Source of the DNA: Paralcaligenes sp. KSB-10
GTDB lineage: Bacteria; Pseudomonadota; Gammaproteobacteria; Burkholderiales; Burkholderiaceae_B
Direction: 5' to 3'
DNA: 64,000 bases
Assembly (NCBI RefSeq): GCF_021266465.1
Contig: NZ_CP089848.1
Coordinates: forward strand, 1,054,001-1,118,000
The position numbers and the translations under genes were made by a program. Below the pieces are notes generated by a model. That model worked only from the letters and a program-made list of their open reading frames with translations. It did not search any database and was not told the DNA's origin. Of the stretch, positions 46,553-54,106 are shown in pieces (within the stretch, counting starts at the first letter, position 1; every line of letters starts with the position of its first letter).

Positions 46553-46596
46553 ATTGCCACGCGCACCTGTTCCATATAAGCATTCAATAGGGTCAT
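46549..46596 (-). other. Fifteen-codon micro-ORF linking two genes by ATGA overlaps
   Basis: An ATG (46594-46596) overlaps the amidohydrolase stop as ATGA, runs 15 codons and ends in a TGA overlapping the next gene's ATG, again as ATGA. An AGG occurs within it before the downstream start. It could carry ribosomes from one gene to the next by coupled re-initiation. It may be coincidence. Confidence 0.4.
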
Positions 46597-47474
46597 GCCT
46601 GAACCTCTTCGTCAAATCCGTACAAAACCTGGGGATTGGCGACCAATATCTGCTCCAGCACCGCCGGGTCCGGACACAAATCGAGCAGAGTATTGGCCGA
46701 ATCGCCGTCGTCGGGCATATCGCCCTGCACCCGGGGATGCGGCCAATCGGTGCCCCACAACAGGCGATTGGGCATATGCTCGATCAGTGCGCGCATCAGC
46801 GGCCTGCCGTCGGCAAAAGGCCGTTTGCCGCTGCTGGACACCCGGTCGATGCCGGAAATCTTCACCCACGCGCCGGGATGGCTCTTCAGATCCAGCAAGG
46901 CCTGGAAATTGGGATTCTCCACGCCCTTGTCCGCGGAGACCCTGGCCATATGGTCGATCACGAAAGGAACATTAAGGCTGGTGAACCAGGGCAATACCGA
47001 GATCACCGAGGCTTCATCGCCATGTACGCAAATATGCCAGCCATGCGGGGCAATCAAGCCGGCGATATGTTCGACCTCTTCCCGGGTAGAGCCCGCCAGA
47101 TGGGACATGAAATGGAAGCGCGCACCGCGTATGCCGCCTTCGTGCAACCTTTTTATCTCGCCGGCGCTGACATCGGGCGCCAGCAGCGCCACGCCGCGGC
47201 ACTGGCCGCGGCTGCGGGCGATGGCATCGAGCACCGCCGACATATCGTAGCCATGGCACGCCGCCTGAACCAGCACGGTACGGCTGATGCCCAGCTTGTC
47301 GTGCATGGCCTGCAATTTTTCAAAAGGCGCATCCGGCGGGGTATAAGGCCGTTTTTCGGCAAATGGAAATACAGCGGACGGCCCGAATATATGGCAATGA
47401 CTGTCGCAGGCATGGGCCGGAAATCGGTGCCGGACCGGTGCAATCTGTTCCAGTGGCGGAGCGTAATCGAACAT
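46593..47474 (-). CDS. Amidohydrolase-family (LigI-like) metal-dependent hydrolase
   Basis: The 293-residue TIM-barrel protein has the N-terminal metal motif CDSHCHIFGP, a central HGWHICVHGD, FVIDHMAR and the C-terminal WGTDWPHP with the catalytic Asp. This set resembles 2-pyrone-4,6-dicarboxylate lactonase (LigI) and related carboxylic-lactone hydrolases. It is the first gene of the operon, divergent from a LysR regulator 104 bases away, and with the CMD-like protein suggests breakdown of an aromatic-derived lactone. Confidence 0.88.
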   Translation of the reverse strand: MFDYAPPLEQIAPVRHRFPAHACDSHCHIFGPSAVFPFAEKRPYTPPDAPFEKLQAMHDKLGISRTVLVQAACHGYDMSAVLDAIARSRGQCRGVALLAPDVSAGEIKRLHEGGIRGARFHFMSHLAGSTREEVEHIAGLIAPHGWHICVHGDEASVISVLPWFTSLNVPFVIDHMARVSADKGVENPNFQALLDLKSHPGAWVKISGIDRVSSSGKRPFADGRPLMRALIEHMPNRLLWGTDWPHPRVQGDMPDDGDSANTLLDLCPDPAVLEQILVANPQVLYGFDEEVQA

Positions 47475-47549
47475 GGCTTTCTCATCAGTGAATCAACGCC
47501 ATGATGCGTCAGACCAACTCAGGGCAGCAATGGCCGATATGTGACTTCT

Positions 47550-47570
47550 GATATACAAAAAACGTATATC
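47550..47570. promoter_or_regulatory. Perfect dyad GATATAC-N7-GTATATC, probable LysR operator
   Basis: Two perfect 7-base arms with a 7-base spacer lie 8 bases before the LysR gene start and 75 bases before the divergent amidohydrolase start. Size and T-N11-A core fit LysR recognition sites, and its position over the regulator promoter suggests autorepression together with control of the operon. Confidence 0.65.
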
Positions 47571-47578
47571 ATGCCGCT

Positions 47579-48478
47579 ATGGACTTGAAACAAATCAACT
47601 ATTTCATCGTCGTGTGCGAGCAGCGCAGCTTTTCCCGCGCCGTTGAAATCCTGGATGTCTCCCAGCCCTCGATCAGCCGGCAGATCCAGTTGCTGGAAGC
47701 TGAACTGCGACAGCACCTGTTGCGCCGAACCGGCCGTGGCGTGGAACCCACCGAAGCCGGCCTGCGGTTTTTGAATCATGCCAGGGCACTGCACAAGCTG
47801 GCCGGCCACGCAAAGCAGGATCTGCAAACCTTTCGCTCATCCGCCCAGGGCAAAGTCAGGCTGGGCCTGCCGCCCCGCGTTGCCCGGCGCCTGACCCCGC
47901 TGATCGTCCAGGAATTCAGGGCGCAGGCGCCGAGCTCCTCCATCAGCATTGCCGAGGGCCTGAGTTCGGACATGCGCGGCTGGCTGATCAAGAACCGCAT
48001 CGATCTGGCGCTGCTGTACGACCCTTCCCCGGCCGCCATGCTGGCCTATGAAACCATTTATCGCGAAGACATGGTGCTGGCCTACGCAAAAGCCTGCCAG
48101 CCCAGGCCGCCCCGCCTGATCAAAGCCGTTCAACTGGGCCAGTACCCCATGGTCTTGCCCAGCATGCCGAACTCCATACGCACCCTGGTGGAAAATATCT
48201 GCAACGATTTCGAGGTCAGCCTGAATATCGTGGCCGAAGTCGACGTAGTGCAGACCGCGGTGGAGACCATATCCTACGATCAGGTATTCACGATTATTCC
48301 GCGCTCGGCCATCCACGACACCGCGCGCCACCGGGAATTGACATTTTCAGCCATCAAAGACCCGGTCATCATGAACAACCTGGTCCTGGCCATGCCTATC
48401 AACAGCCCCAACCCCGAACTGTCCGAGACAACCGCCAATATCTTGCGCAGCATCGATATGGGCAAGCATATGGTTTAA
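47579..48478 (+). CDS. LysR-type transcriptional regulator
   Basis: The 299-residue protein starts with the LysR helix-turn-helix (QINYFIVVCEQRSFSRAVEIL, in part; SQPSISRQIQLLEAEL) followed by an effector domain (GKVRLGLPPRVARRLTPL). It is divergent from the amidohydrolase operon and its probable regulator. A perfect dyad lies just upstream of its start. The gene ends before the repeat copy at 48510. Confidence 0.93.
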   Translation: MDLKQINYFIVVCEQRSFSRAVEILDVSQPSISRQIQLLEAELRQHLLRRTGRGVEPTEAGLRFLNHARALHKLAGHAKQDLQTFRSSAQGKVRLGLPPRVARRLTPLIVQEFRAQAPSSSISIAEGLSSDMRGWLIKNRIDLALLYDPSPAAMLAYETIYREDMVLAYAKACQPRPPRLIKAVQLGQYPMVLPSMPNSIRTLVENICNDFEVSLNIVAEVDVVQTAVETISYDQVFTIIPRSAIHDTARHRELTFSAIKDPVIMNNLVLAMPINSPNPELSETTANILRSIDMGKHMV

Positions 48479-48509
48479 GACGATGGGTGTTTACGGCATG
48501 CGATGGATG

Positions 48510-48578
48510 GGTATTTAAAGACGCCGTCTATCGGGGCTTGGGGTCAGGACCGGCACGCCCCCCTGCGGCGTTTTATAG
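48510..48578. repeat. Palindromic repeat element, copy 3 (miniature, chimeric)
   Basis: Bases 48510-48548 are the exact inverse of 8593-8631, the right arm and flank of copy 2, and agreement continues with one mismatch to 48556. The other end (CCTGCGGCGTTTTATAG, about 48562-48578) instead matches, inverted, the left end of copy 1. The core is absent. It lies between the LysR gene and the fliC promoter. Confidence 0.8.
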
Positions 48579-48619
48579 ATAGACACCCGCCCCAGCCCAC
48601 ACAAACCGCTACCCCACCC

Positions 48620-48646
48620 TAAAGTTCCCCTTCCCCTCGCCGTTAA
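48620..48646 (+). promoter_or_regulatory. Sigma-28 (FliA) promoter of fliC
   Basis: TAAAGTTC-N11-GCCGTTAA is close to the FliA consensus TAAAGTTT-N11-GCCGATAA with exact spacing. It lies 133 bases before the fliC ATG, leaving a long untranslated leader. Confidence 0.88.
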
Positions 48647-48779
48647 TGTCTGTGAACAGGAAGAAGCGGGCTTGGTTTAAGTACGGGACTAAGGCCCTTG
48701 TGCTCAAAACAGGCTTCTTTCTTCTTGGCAACCAGGCGGAGCACCAGATTCGCCGTATTTATTCCTCTCAGGAGTTCTC

Positions 48780-49877
48780 ATGTCAGTTATCAATACCAAC
48801 ACGCTTTCCTTGGTTGCCCAAGGCAACTTGCAGAAATCGCAATCGGCTCTAGGCAGCGCCATCGAGCGCCTGTCGTCGGGCCTGCGCATCAACAGCGCCA
48901 AAGACGACGCCGCCGGCCAGGCCATCGCCAACCGCTTCACCGCCAATATCAATGGCTTGACGCAAGCCACGCGCAATGCCAACGACGGCATTTCGATCGC
49001 TCAAACGACCGAAGGCGCGCTGAACGAAATGAACAACAATTTGCAGCGCGTGCGCGAATTGACAGTGCAGGCCGCCAATGGTTCGAACTCGGCTTCCGAT
49101 TTGAAATCGATCCAGGATGAAATCGACCAGCGTCTGAGCGAAATCGACCGCGTATCGGCACAAACTCAGTTCAACGGCGTCAAGGTTCTGGCCAGCAACT
49201 CCAGCCTGAAAATCCAGGTCGGCACGAACGATGGGGAAACCATTTCCATCAATCTGCAGAAAATCGATACGTCCGCACTGAACCTCAAATCCTTCAGCGT
49301 TTCGGGCGTAACCGGCCCCATCACGCAGTTGACCGATACCTCGGTAACCGGCACGACCACTATCAAAGATCTCGACACAAGCGCAGTGGACTCAATTGCC
49401 GGCACCGGCGGCTTTACGGTTCACGGCGTGGGCAGCGCAAGCGCGGACGGCACCTATAGCGATTATGTGATCCGCCTGTCCAATGGCGCCCAGTACGAAG
49501 GTGCGGTCAGCACAGCAGGGGCTGTAACATTCAAGGATAGCACCATCACCAGCGCAGCCACGCTGGCGACCGCGACGGAATACACACCAACCGGCGCAGC
49601 CACCAGCAGCCCATTGAAGGCGCTCGACACGGCATTGGCTCAAATCGACTCCATGCGAGGCCAATTGGGTGCGGTCCAAAACCGTTTCGAATCGTCGATC
49701 GCCAACCTTAACAATACCGTAACCAACCTGTCGTCGGCACGCTCACGCATTGAAGACGCCGACTACGCGGTTGAAGTGTCGAACATGACCCGCGCCCAGA
49801 TCCTGCAACAAGCCGGTACTTCGGTTCTGGCCCAGGCCAACCAGGTTCCACAAACTGTGTTGTCGCTGCTGAAATAA
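48780..49877 (+). CDS. fliC: Flagellin
   Basis: The 365-residue product has the conserved flagellin D0/D1 N-terminus (MSVINTNTLSLVAQ, IERLSSGLRINSAKDDAAGQ) and C-terminus (VSNMTRAQILQQAGTSVLAQANQVP, in part; ending VLSLLK). The variable centre (about 170-280) is short, Ser/Thr-rich and suited to O-glycosylation. The protein lacks a cleaved signal and is exported through the flagellar type III system. A FliA promoter precedes it, AGGAG lies before the ATG and a strong terminator follows. The likely modification island begins 240 bases downstream on the other strand. Confidence 0.98.
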   Translation: MSVINTNTLSLVAQGNLQKSQSALGSAIERLSSGLRINSAKDDAAGQAIANRFTANINGLTQATRNANDGISIAQTTEGALNEMNNNLQRVRELTVQAANGSNSASDLKSIQDEIDQRLSEIDRVSAQTQFNGVKVLASNSSLKIQVGTNDGETISINLQKIDTSALNLKSFSVSGVTGPITQLTDTSVTGTTTIKDLDTSAVDSIAGTGGFTVHGVGSASADGTYSDYVIRLSNGAQYEGAVSTAGAVTFKDSTITSAATLATATEYTPTGAATSSPLKALDTALAQIDSMRGQLGAVQNRFESSIANLNNTVTNLSSARSRIEDADYAVEVSNMTRAQILQQAGTSVLAQANQVPQTVLSLLK

Positions 49878-49971
49878 TCTGACATTCGATCAGATCAGCC
49901 GGTAAGGAAGTCGGATTCACCTTCGGCTTCTTTGCAGTACCCCGCCGCGATGAATCCGTTCATCAAAACGG

Positions 49972-49999
49972 AGAAAGCCAGCCCAAGGGCTGGCTTTCT
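49972..49999. terminator. Intrinsic terminator after fliC
   Basis: A perfect 13-base stem (49972-49984 against 49987-49999) with AGAAAGCC arms ending in CTTTCTT forms a bidirectional terminator-like hairpin about 95 bases past the fliC stop. It may also serve the converging WbqC transcript. Confidence 0.85.
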
Positions 50000-50118
50000 T
50001 GTATGCCGTCAGTCAATACTCCAACCCATAATCACCACCGATTTCACGAAAAAACACATCACTCCCTGGTGAAAACCAGCACATATGGCAATTTATGGCC
50101 TGGACGCATACAAGCGCT

Positions 50119-50871
50119 CTATATTCCATTTGGCAAAGAACCCGGCACTTCTTCCGCGGGAATTATCTTTGCCGCACCATCAATGTAATTCTTGACTATC
50201 TCGGGACTATTCCACATCAGAACGTCGAGGATCGACAAATTAGGCTCGAATGAATAGTTGCCTACCGGATAGGAAAACCCCTGAAAGTCCAAAAAAGACA
50301 GCTTGATTTTCTTTTGAAGAAAATCTTCAGAAGAAAACAAATGCCGCCCACCAATTGGATTGATGTACTCGGTAGCGTTTATAGCTTCGCAAATTTCAGG
50401 AGCCCAGCCGCCAGGCCGCAGGCCTGACGGTAGATTCAAACCCATGGCGGAACACGTATCGAAGGCAAACGGAATACAGAGGTAATCGCAAGTTGCTTTT
50501 AAGCCCGATACATTTAATGCAACAAGACTATCGCTCATCGACGAAGAAAAAACTTGATCGACTAGTGCAATCACAGACCCATAATAAGGAGCATAACGTC
50601 GGTAGTGAGTGAGTTTTCCTAGTACAGCCTGGCGAGAGGCTTCTTTATCAAGGATACGCGCTTCACAGGTTTTGATCGATATGGACGAGTTTGCCAAGGC
50701 TACAGTCACGTACTGGCTGCCACCTGCGGGATGCAGAATGCGGTTTCGATTCATCCATGTTTTTGGTGTGTACTGGGTAATATCAAATACCAACCAACGA
50801 TCGACATTGGCAATTAGCGCAAAATGCCCCAGGTAGGGAAAGAAATAGGGCTGCATAATGCCTATCTTCAT
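50119..50871 (-). CDS. WbqC-family protein
   Basis: The 250-residue protein starts with the WbqC signature MQPYFFPYLGHFALI and contains NRNRILHPAG and YINPIGGRHLF. WbqC-like proteins occur in surface-polysaccharide and flagellin-glycan loci and are thought to act in sugar or acyl modification, without a settled reaction. It starts 2 bases after the DegT homologue lacking the Lys and is the last gene of the operon that also holds a second DegT gene and a methyltransferase. Confidence 0.85.
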   Translation of the reverse strand: MKIGIMQPYFFPYLGHFALIANVDRWLVFDITQYTPKTWMNRNRILHPAGGSQYVTVALANSSISIKTCEARILDKEASRQAVLGKLTHYRRYAPYYGSVIALVDQVFSSSMSDSLVALNVSGLKATCDYLCIPFAFDTCSAMGLNLPSGLRPGGWAPEICEAINATEYINPIGGRHLFSSEDFLQKKIKLSFLDFQGFSYPVGNYSFEPNLSILDVLMWNSPEIVKNYIDGAAKIIPAEEVPGSLPNGI

Positions 50872-50873
50872 CT

Positions 50874-52082
50874 TTAGCGTTCCATCACACGCAAGATTGC
50901 ATCTGCCGATTGCTGAATGAGCCGAATCTTGCTACATATAATCGATACCATAGAGTCCTCGACCCACGCCCCAAGGGGAAGTTGTAGGGCCACTACGCAC
51001 AAAGCATTGGCGACAGGAAACGTTTCAGAAGTCGCCGAAGGCTCGGCATCGGATACGGACGCCCGACGTGGCATCGGGGGAAAATGTTCCTGCGTTACGA
51101 TTCCTTCCAACTGAAGAGCTCGCCGCAAAACACCTCTGGGCATACCGAAATCGCACTCATCGATTTCACAGATCAAATATTGGTAATTGCAAACGTCCAT
51201 CCCACGAGGGACAAAAACCTTAAGCCCAGGTATTCCTGTCAATTCCCGACAATACATATTGTGCAGCACCCTATTACGAGCCATCACCGAATCGAGAGAC
51301 TTCAGACTCAGCAAACCCATGGCTGCTTGTGCCTCTGACATGCGCCCATTTGCAGTCCGGCTTACCGGAATGACTTGGCGGACGCCATAGCTGCTGCGGA
51401 TATTGCGCAGACGCTCAGCCAGAAGATCGTCACTTGTCGCAATGCAACCTCCTTCCGTCGTATTCAATATGTTGGTGGCGTTAAACGAAAACACCTCAGC
51501 CCTGCCGAACCCGCCTATGGGCCGGCCACCGATGGAGGATCCAAAGCTGTGCGCAGAGTCGAAGTAGATGGGTATGCCGTAATCATGCGCCAGGATTTCC
51601 AGGCGTCCGGCATCACAAGCCCCACCCCAAAGATTCACAGGAAGAACAGCGCTGGCTCCCTGATCCAGGAAGTACTTTAACTTGTCTAGATCAATAGCAT
51701 GGCTTTCACGATCAACATCGCAGAACACAGGTGTCAAGTTGCTCCACCTGAGTGACTGAGACGCTGCAGCGTGCCCGAATGACGGGACAACGACTCGGCC
51801 CTTTAGCTCTAACGCTTCGGCCACCATCGACAGACCAATCGCTCCATTCGTCACGCAAACGACGTGACGTACCTGCAATCGTTCAGCAAGCTGCAATTCA
51901 AATAGATTAGTCAGCGGCCCTTGATTGGTGTAGTACTGTCTTTCAAATAACTCCCGGAAACTATGCTCATACTCGCCCCAAGCTGGAAAGTAAGCCTGCC
52001 CGCACGGAATTGGGGTCGGGAAAGCCGGTGTGCCATCAAGAACAGCCAAATCCAGAGAGCGCTCAAAGTTCGGGCTGGTCAT
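50874..52082 (-). CDS. DegT/DnrJ/EryC1-family homologue lacking the PLP lysine
   Basis: The 402-residue protein has the type I aminotransferase fold of sugar aminotransferases (TNGAIGLSMVAEAL, VPVNLWGG-like strand, YFDSAHSFGSSIGG with Asp175 and His178). At the Schiff-base position the usual SFHATK reads SFNATN: Asn201 and Asn204 (codon AAC, 51471-51473) replace His and Lys. The following TTEGG is normal. It therefore cannot form the internal aldimine of a standard aminotransferase. Its start overlaps the stop of a second DegT gene by 4 bases. It could be a dehydratase-like, binding or structural subunit. Confidence 0.88.
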   Translation of the reverse strand: MTSPNFERSLDLAVLDGTPAFPTPIPCGQAYFPAWGEYEHSFRELFERQYYTNQGPLTNLFELQLAERLQVRHVVCVTNGAIGLSMVAEALELKGRVVVPSFGHAAASQSLRWSNLTPVFCDVDRESHAIDLDKLKYFLDQGASAVLPVNLWGGACDAGRLEILAHDYGIPIYFDSAHSFGSSIGGRPIGGFGRAEVFSFNATNILNTTEGGCIATSDDLLAERLRNIRSSYGVRQVIPVSRTANGRMSEAQAAMGLLSLKSLDSVMARNRVLHNMYCRELTGIPGLKVFVPRGMDVCNYQYLICEIDECDFGMPRGVLRRALQLEGIVTQEHFPPMPRRASVSDAEPSATSETFPVANALCVVALQLPLGAWVEDSMVSIICSKIRLIQQSADAILRVMER

Positions 52083-53281
52083 TGAGTAACCCTACTCTTG
52101 ATATCAGCCGCGTTGCCTTTGATAAAAGTCAGGAAATGAGCTATTTCCAATATATCTTCTTTGCTAACAAAATGACCGCAAGGCATCAGCATAAAACGTT
52201 CAGCCAAGTGCTCGGTTACGGGCAAATTTCCGCTAATCGTCGGGTACATAGTCTTTTTTACATGCAGGGGTGGCGAATAATAGGCCCTGGACAACATTCC
52301 CTCTGCGTTAAGAAGCTCAAGGGTCAGCTCTCTTGTCAGCTCCCATTCGCCGGTCAACTCTACGACGATATTCTTGAATGAGCAGCGTTCCGACTCATCA
52401 AAAGGAAGCAGCCTGATTCCCGCAATATCTTGAAGAACGTCTTGGTAAACCCTGTAGCGTTCCCTATTGCGCGCAACCTGCTCTTCTAAATCGTCGAGGC
52501 TGGCCAAAGCCATCGCAGCGTGAATTTCGCTCAGTTTGGCATTCGTTCCATAGCTGGTTTCCGTATGCTCGGACGTGAAATCGAACTCACGCATCCCAAG
52601 CAATTTATCGGCGAGTTCTTTATTGTTCGTAGTGAGATAGCCGCCCTCGAAACCATTAAGCAATTTACTGGCATGAAGCGAGAAACATTCCGCATCGCCA
52701 AATGATCCGACTTTCCGTCCTGCCACTGATTCGTATACCGACTCGACTCCATCAAAAAGAATTGGGACAGCATGCCTTCCTGCCAGCTGTTCAAGCCCCA
52801 AAGCATCGCAGCAATTGACAATTGGATGAACTCCGATGATCAATGCTGTATTCGGACCTATATTGAATTCAGCGGTTTGGGGCGAAATCGCAAGGGTGTT
52901 TGGATCAACATCACAATAACGCGGTACGAGGCCGGCCCAGGCAACAACATCGCCCAAACGCCGATACGTCAACGACGGCATTACCACCTCCATCCGGCCA
53001 GGAACAGCCAAACTACGAATCGCCAAAACAAGAGCCCAGAAGCCGCTGCAAAAACATACGCAATAGCGAGTGTTGTGGAATTCGGCAAGACGGCGTTCAA
53101 GCCTGGTGGCCAAAGAATCACTGGTTTCATACTGACCTGCCTGATAAAGCGCTTTCGAGTACTCCAGAAATCGTTCAATATCGGGCCGAACAAGATTAGA
53201 TGTGGAGCGAGGCTTCTCAAATAACCTGCCACCGCTGAATAATGCCAATTCCGAGATGCTGTTTTTTTGCCTTTTCAGCAT
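52079..53281 (-). CDS. DegT/DnrJ/EryC1-family aminotransferase homologue
   Basis: The 400-residue protein keeps the PLP lysine (Lys206 in SLHASKLLNGFEGG) and Asp178, but the following usual His/Gln position is Glu (FDGVES). It would transfer an amino group from glutamate to a 3- or 4-keto sugar nucleotide. It overlaps the methyltransferase stop by one base (TAATG) and the next DegT homologue by 4 bases, so it is expressed with them. Sequence is clearly different from the other two DegT proteins here. Confidence 0.88.
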   Translation of the reverse strand: MLKRQKNSISELALFSGGRLFEKPRSTSNLVRPDIERFLEYSKALYQAGQYETSDSLATRLERRLAEFHNTRYCVCFCSGFWALVLAIRSLAVPGRMEVVMPSLTYRRLGDVVAWAGLVPRYCDVDPNTLAISPQTAEFNIGPNTALIIGVHPIVNCCDALGLEQLAGRHAVPILFDGVESVYESVAGRKVGSFGDAECFSLHASKLLNGFEGGYLTTNNKELADKLLGMREFDFTSEHTETSYGTNAKLSEIHAAMALASLDDLEEQVARNRERYRVYQDVLQDIAGIRLLPFDESERCSFKNIVVELTGEWELTRELTLELLNAEGMLSRAYYSPPLHVKKTMYPTISGNLPVTEHLAERFMLMPCGHFVSKEDILEIAHFLTFIKGNAADIKSRVTQ

Positions 53282-53967
53282 TATGAATTCCGGATCAAGG
53301 TAACGTCATAACGATAGTGCGAATTAAAAAAACCCTGCGGCATAAAACTGAATCTGGCCTCCCAGCCAGCTTTCTGCGCCATTTCTCGAATTTCTTGTTG
53401 GCTGCGCCAAACACCAATTTTGCTATCAAAGTCTGTCAATTCCTCATCGCCTGGCAATCCATTCTTATAAAATAATTCAGCCCGCTCTCTGTCCGGCAGG
53501 TTTCCAATAAAAACATGGGAAGCGTTAATAAACCTCTGGCTGAGGATCGCCAATAATTTTTCAGGATCGGGAAAATAAGAAAAACATCCATAGCACAACA
53601 CTTTGGTAAATCGCTCCGGTATTTTTTCAGCTAAAACATAATCCAGCACATCACCTACTTCGAAGCAGAAATCTGGTGCCTTTTCAAAATCCCGCTTCGC
53701 AACAGAGATTAAATATTCAGAATAGTCCACCCCAAAGAATGCATGCAATGTATTGAAAATACGCTCTGACAATGCACCATTTCCACACCCAAGATCAAGC
53801 AGGACGTCACTCCCTTGATTCGTCAACAATAGATTGCGGGTAATGGCATTGACTATTACCTCTATTTCACGATCGAGGATCGGTTGCCCATTTACAGTTC
53901 GTTTTACCTGCCCCCAATAATCTTTTGCGGGTAATGTTTTCGGATGAATTTTGTAATCGGATTCCAA
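53281..53967 (-). CDS. Class I SAM-dependent methyltransferase
   Basis: The 228-residue protein has motif I LLDLGCGNGALSE (near 57-68), the acidic end of strand 2 (FFGVDYSEYL) and a motif II-like VLCYGCFSYFPD. It fits small-molecule or sugar methyltransferases. It opens a four-gene unit of overlapping genes ending with the WbqC gene. The DNA here is AT-rich (21 of 60 G+C at 53581-53640 by my count, against 34 of 60 at 13861-13920), suggesting acquired DNA. Confidence 0.88.
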   Translation of the reverse strand: MESDYKIHPKTLPAKDYWGQVKRTVNGQPILDREIEVIVNAITRNLLLTNQGSDVLLDLGCGNGALSERIFNTLHAFFGVDYSEYLISVAKRDFEKAPDFCFEVGDVLDYVLAEKIPERFTKVLCYGCFSYFPDPEKLLAILSQRFINASHVFIGNLPDRERAELFYKNGLPGDEELTDFDSKIGVWRSQQEIREMAQKAGWEARFSFMPQGFFNSHYRYDVTLIRNS

Positions 53968-54071
53968 CGATTTTTACTCCAGGCGTTGAGTTAAAGATGC
54001 AACAATTCAGCAGCGCCAGCCAGGGCTATGTGGCACTGATGTGGGATGCTTGGGCTGGCCTTTACATCTTA

Positions 54072-54105
54072 AATTCCAGTATTTTTCGAAAAAAACACTG
54101 GAATT
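54072..54105 (-). terminator. Strong hairpin directly after the third DegT gene
   Basis: Arms AATTCCAGT (54072-54080) and ACTGGAATT (54097-54105) enclose a T-run/A-run inner stem (TTTTTCGAAAAA), making an almost continuous stem. It abuts the TAG stop of the DegT gene at 54107. It may terminate or attenuate, dividing the island into two transcripts. Confidence 0.6.
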
Positions 54106-54106
54106 C

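Noticed and set aside
45386-47504. Two long forward frames (397 and 356 residues)
   Set aside because: Both are antisense to the well-recognised CMD, unknown, amidohydrolase genes and have shadow-like composition.
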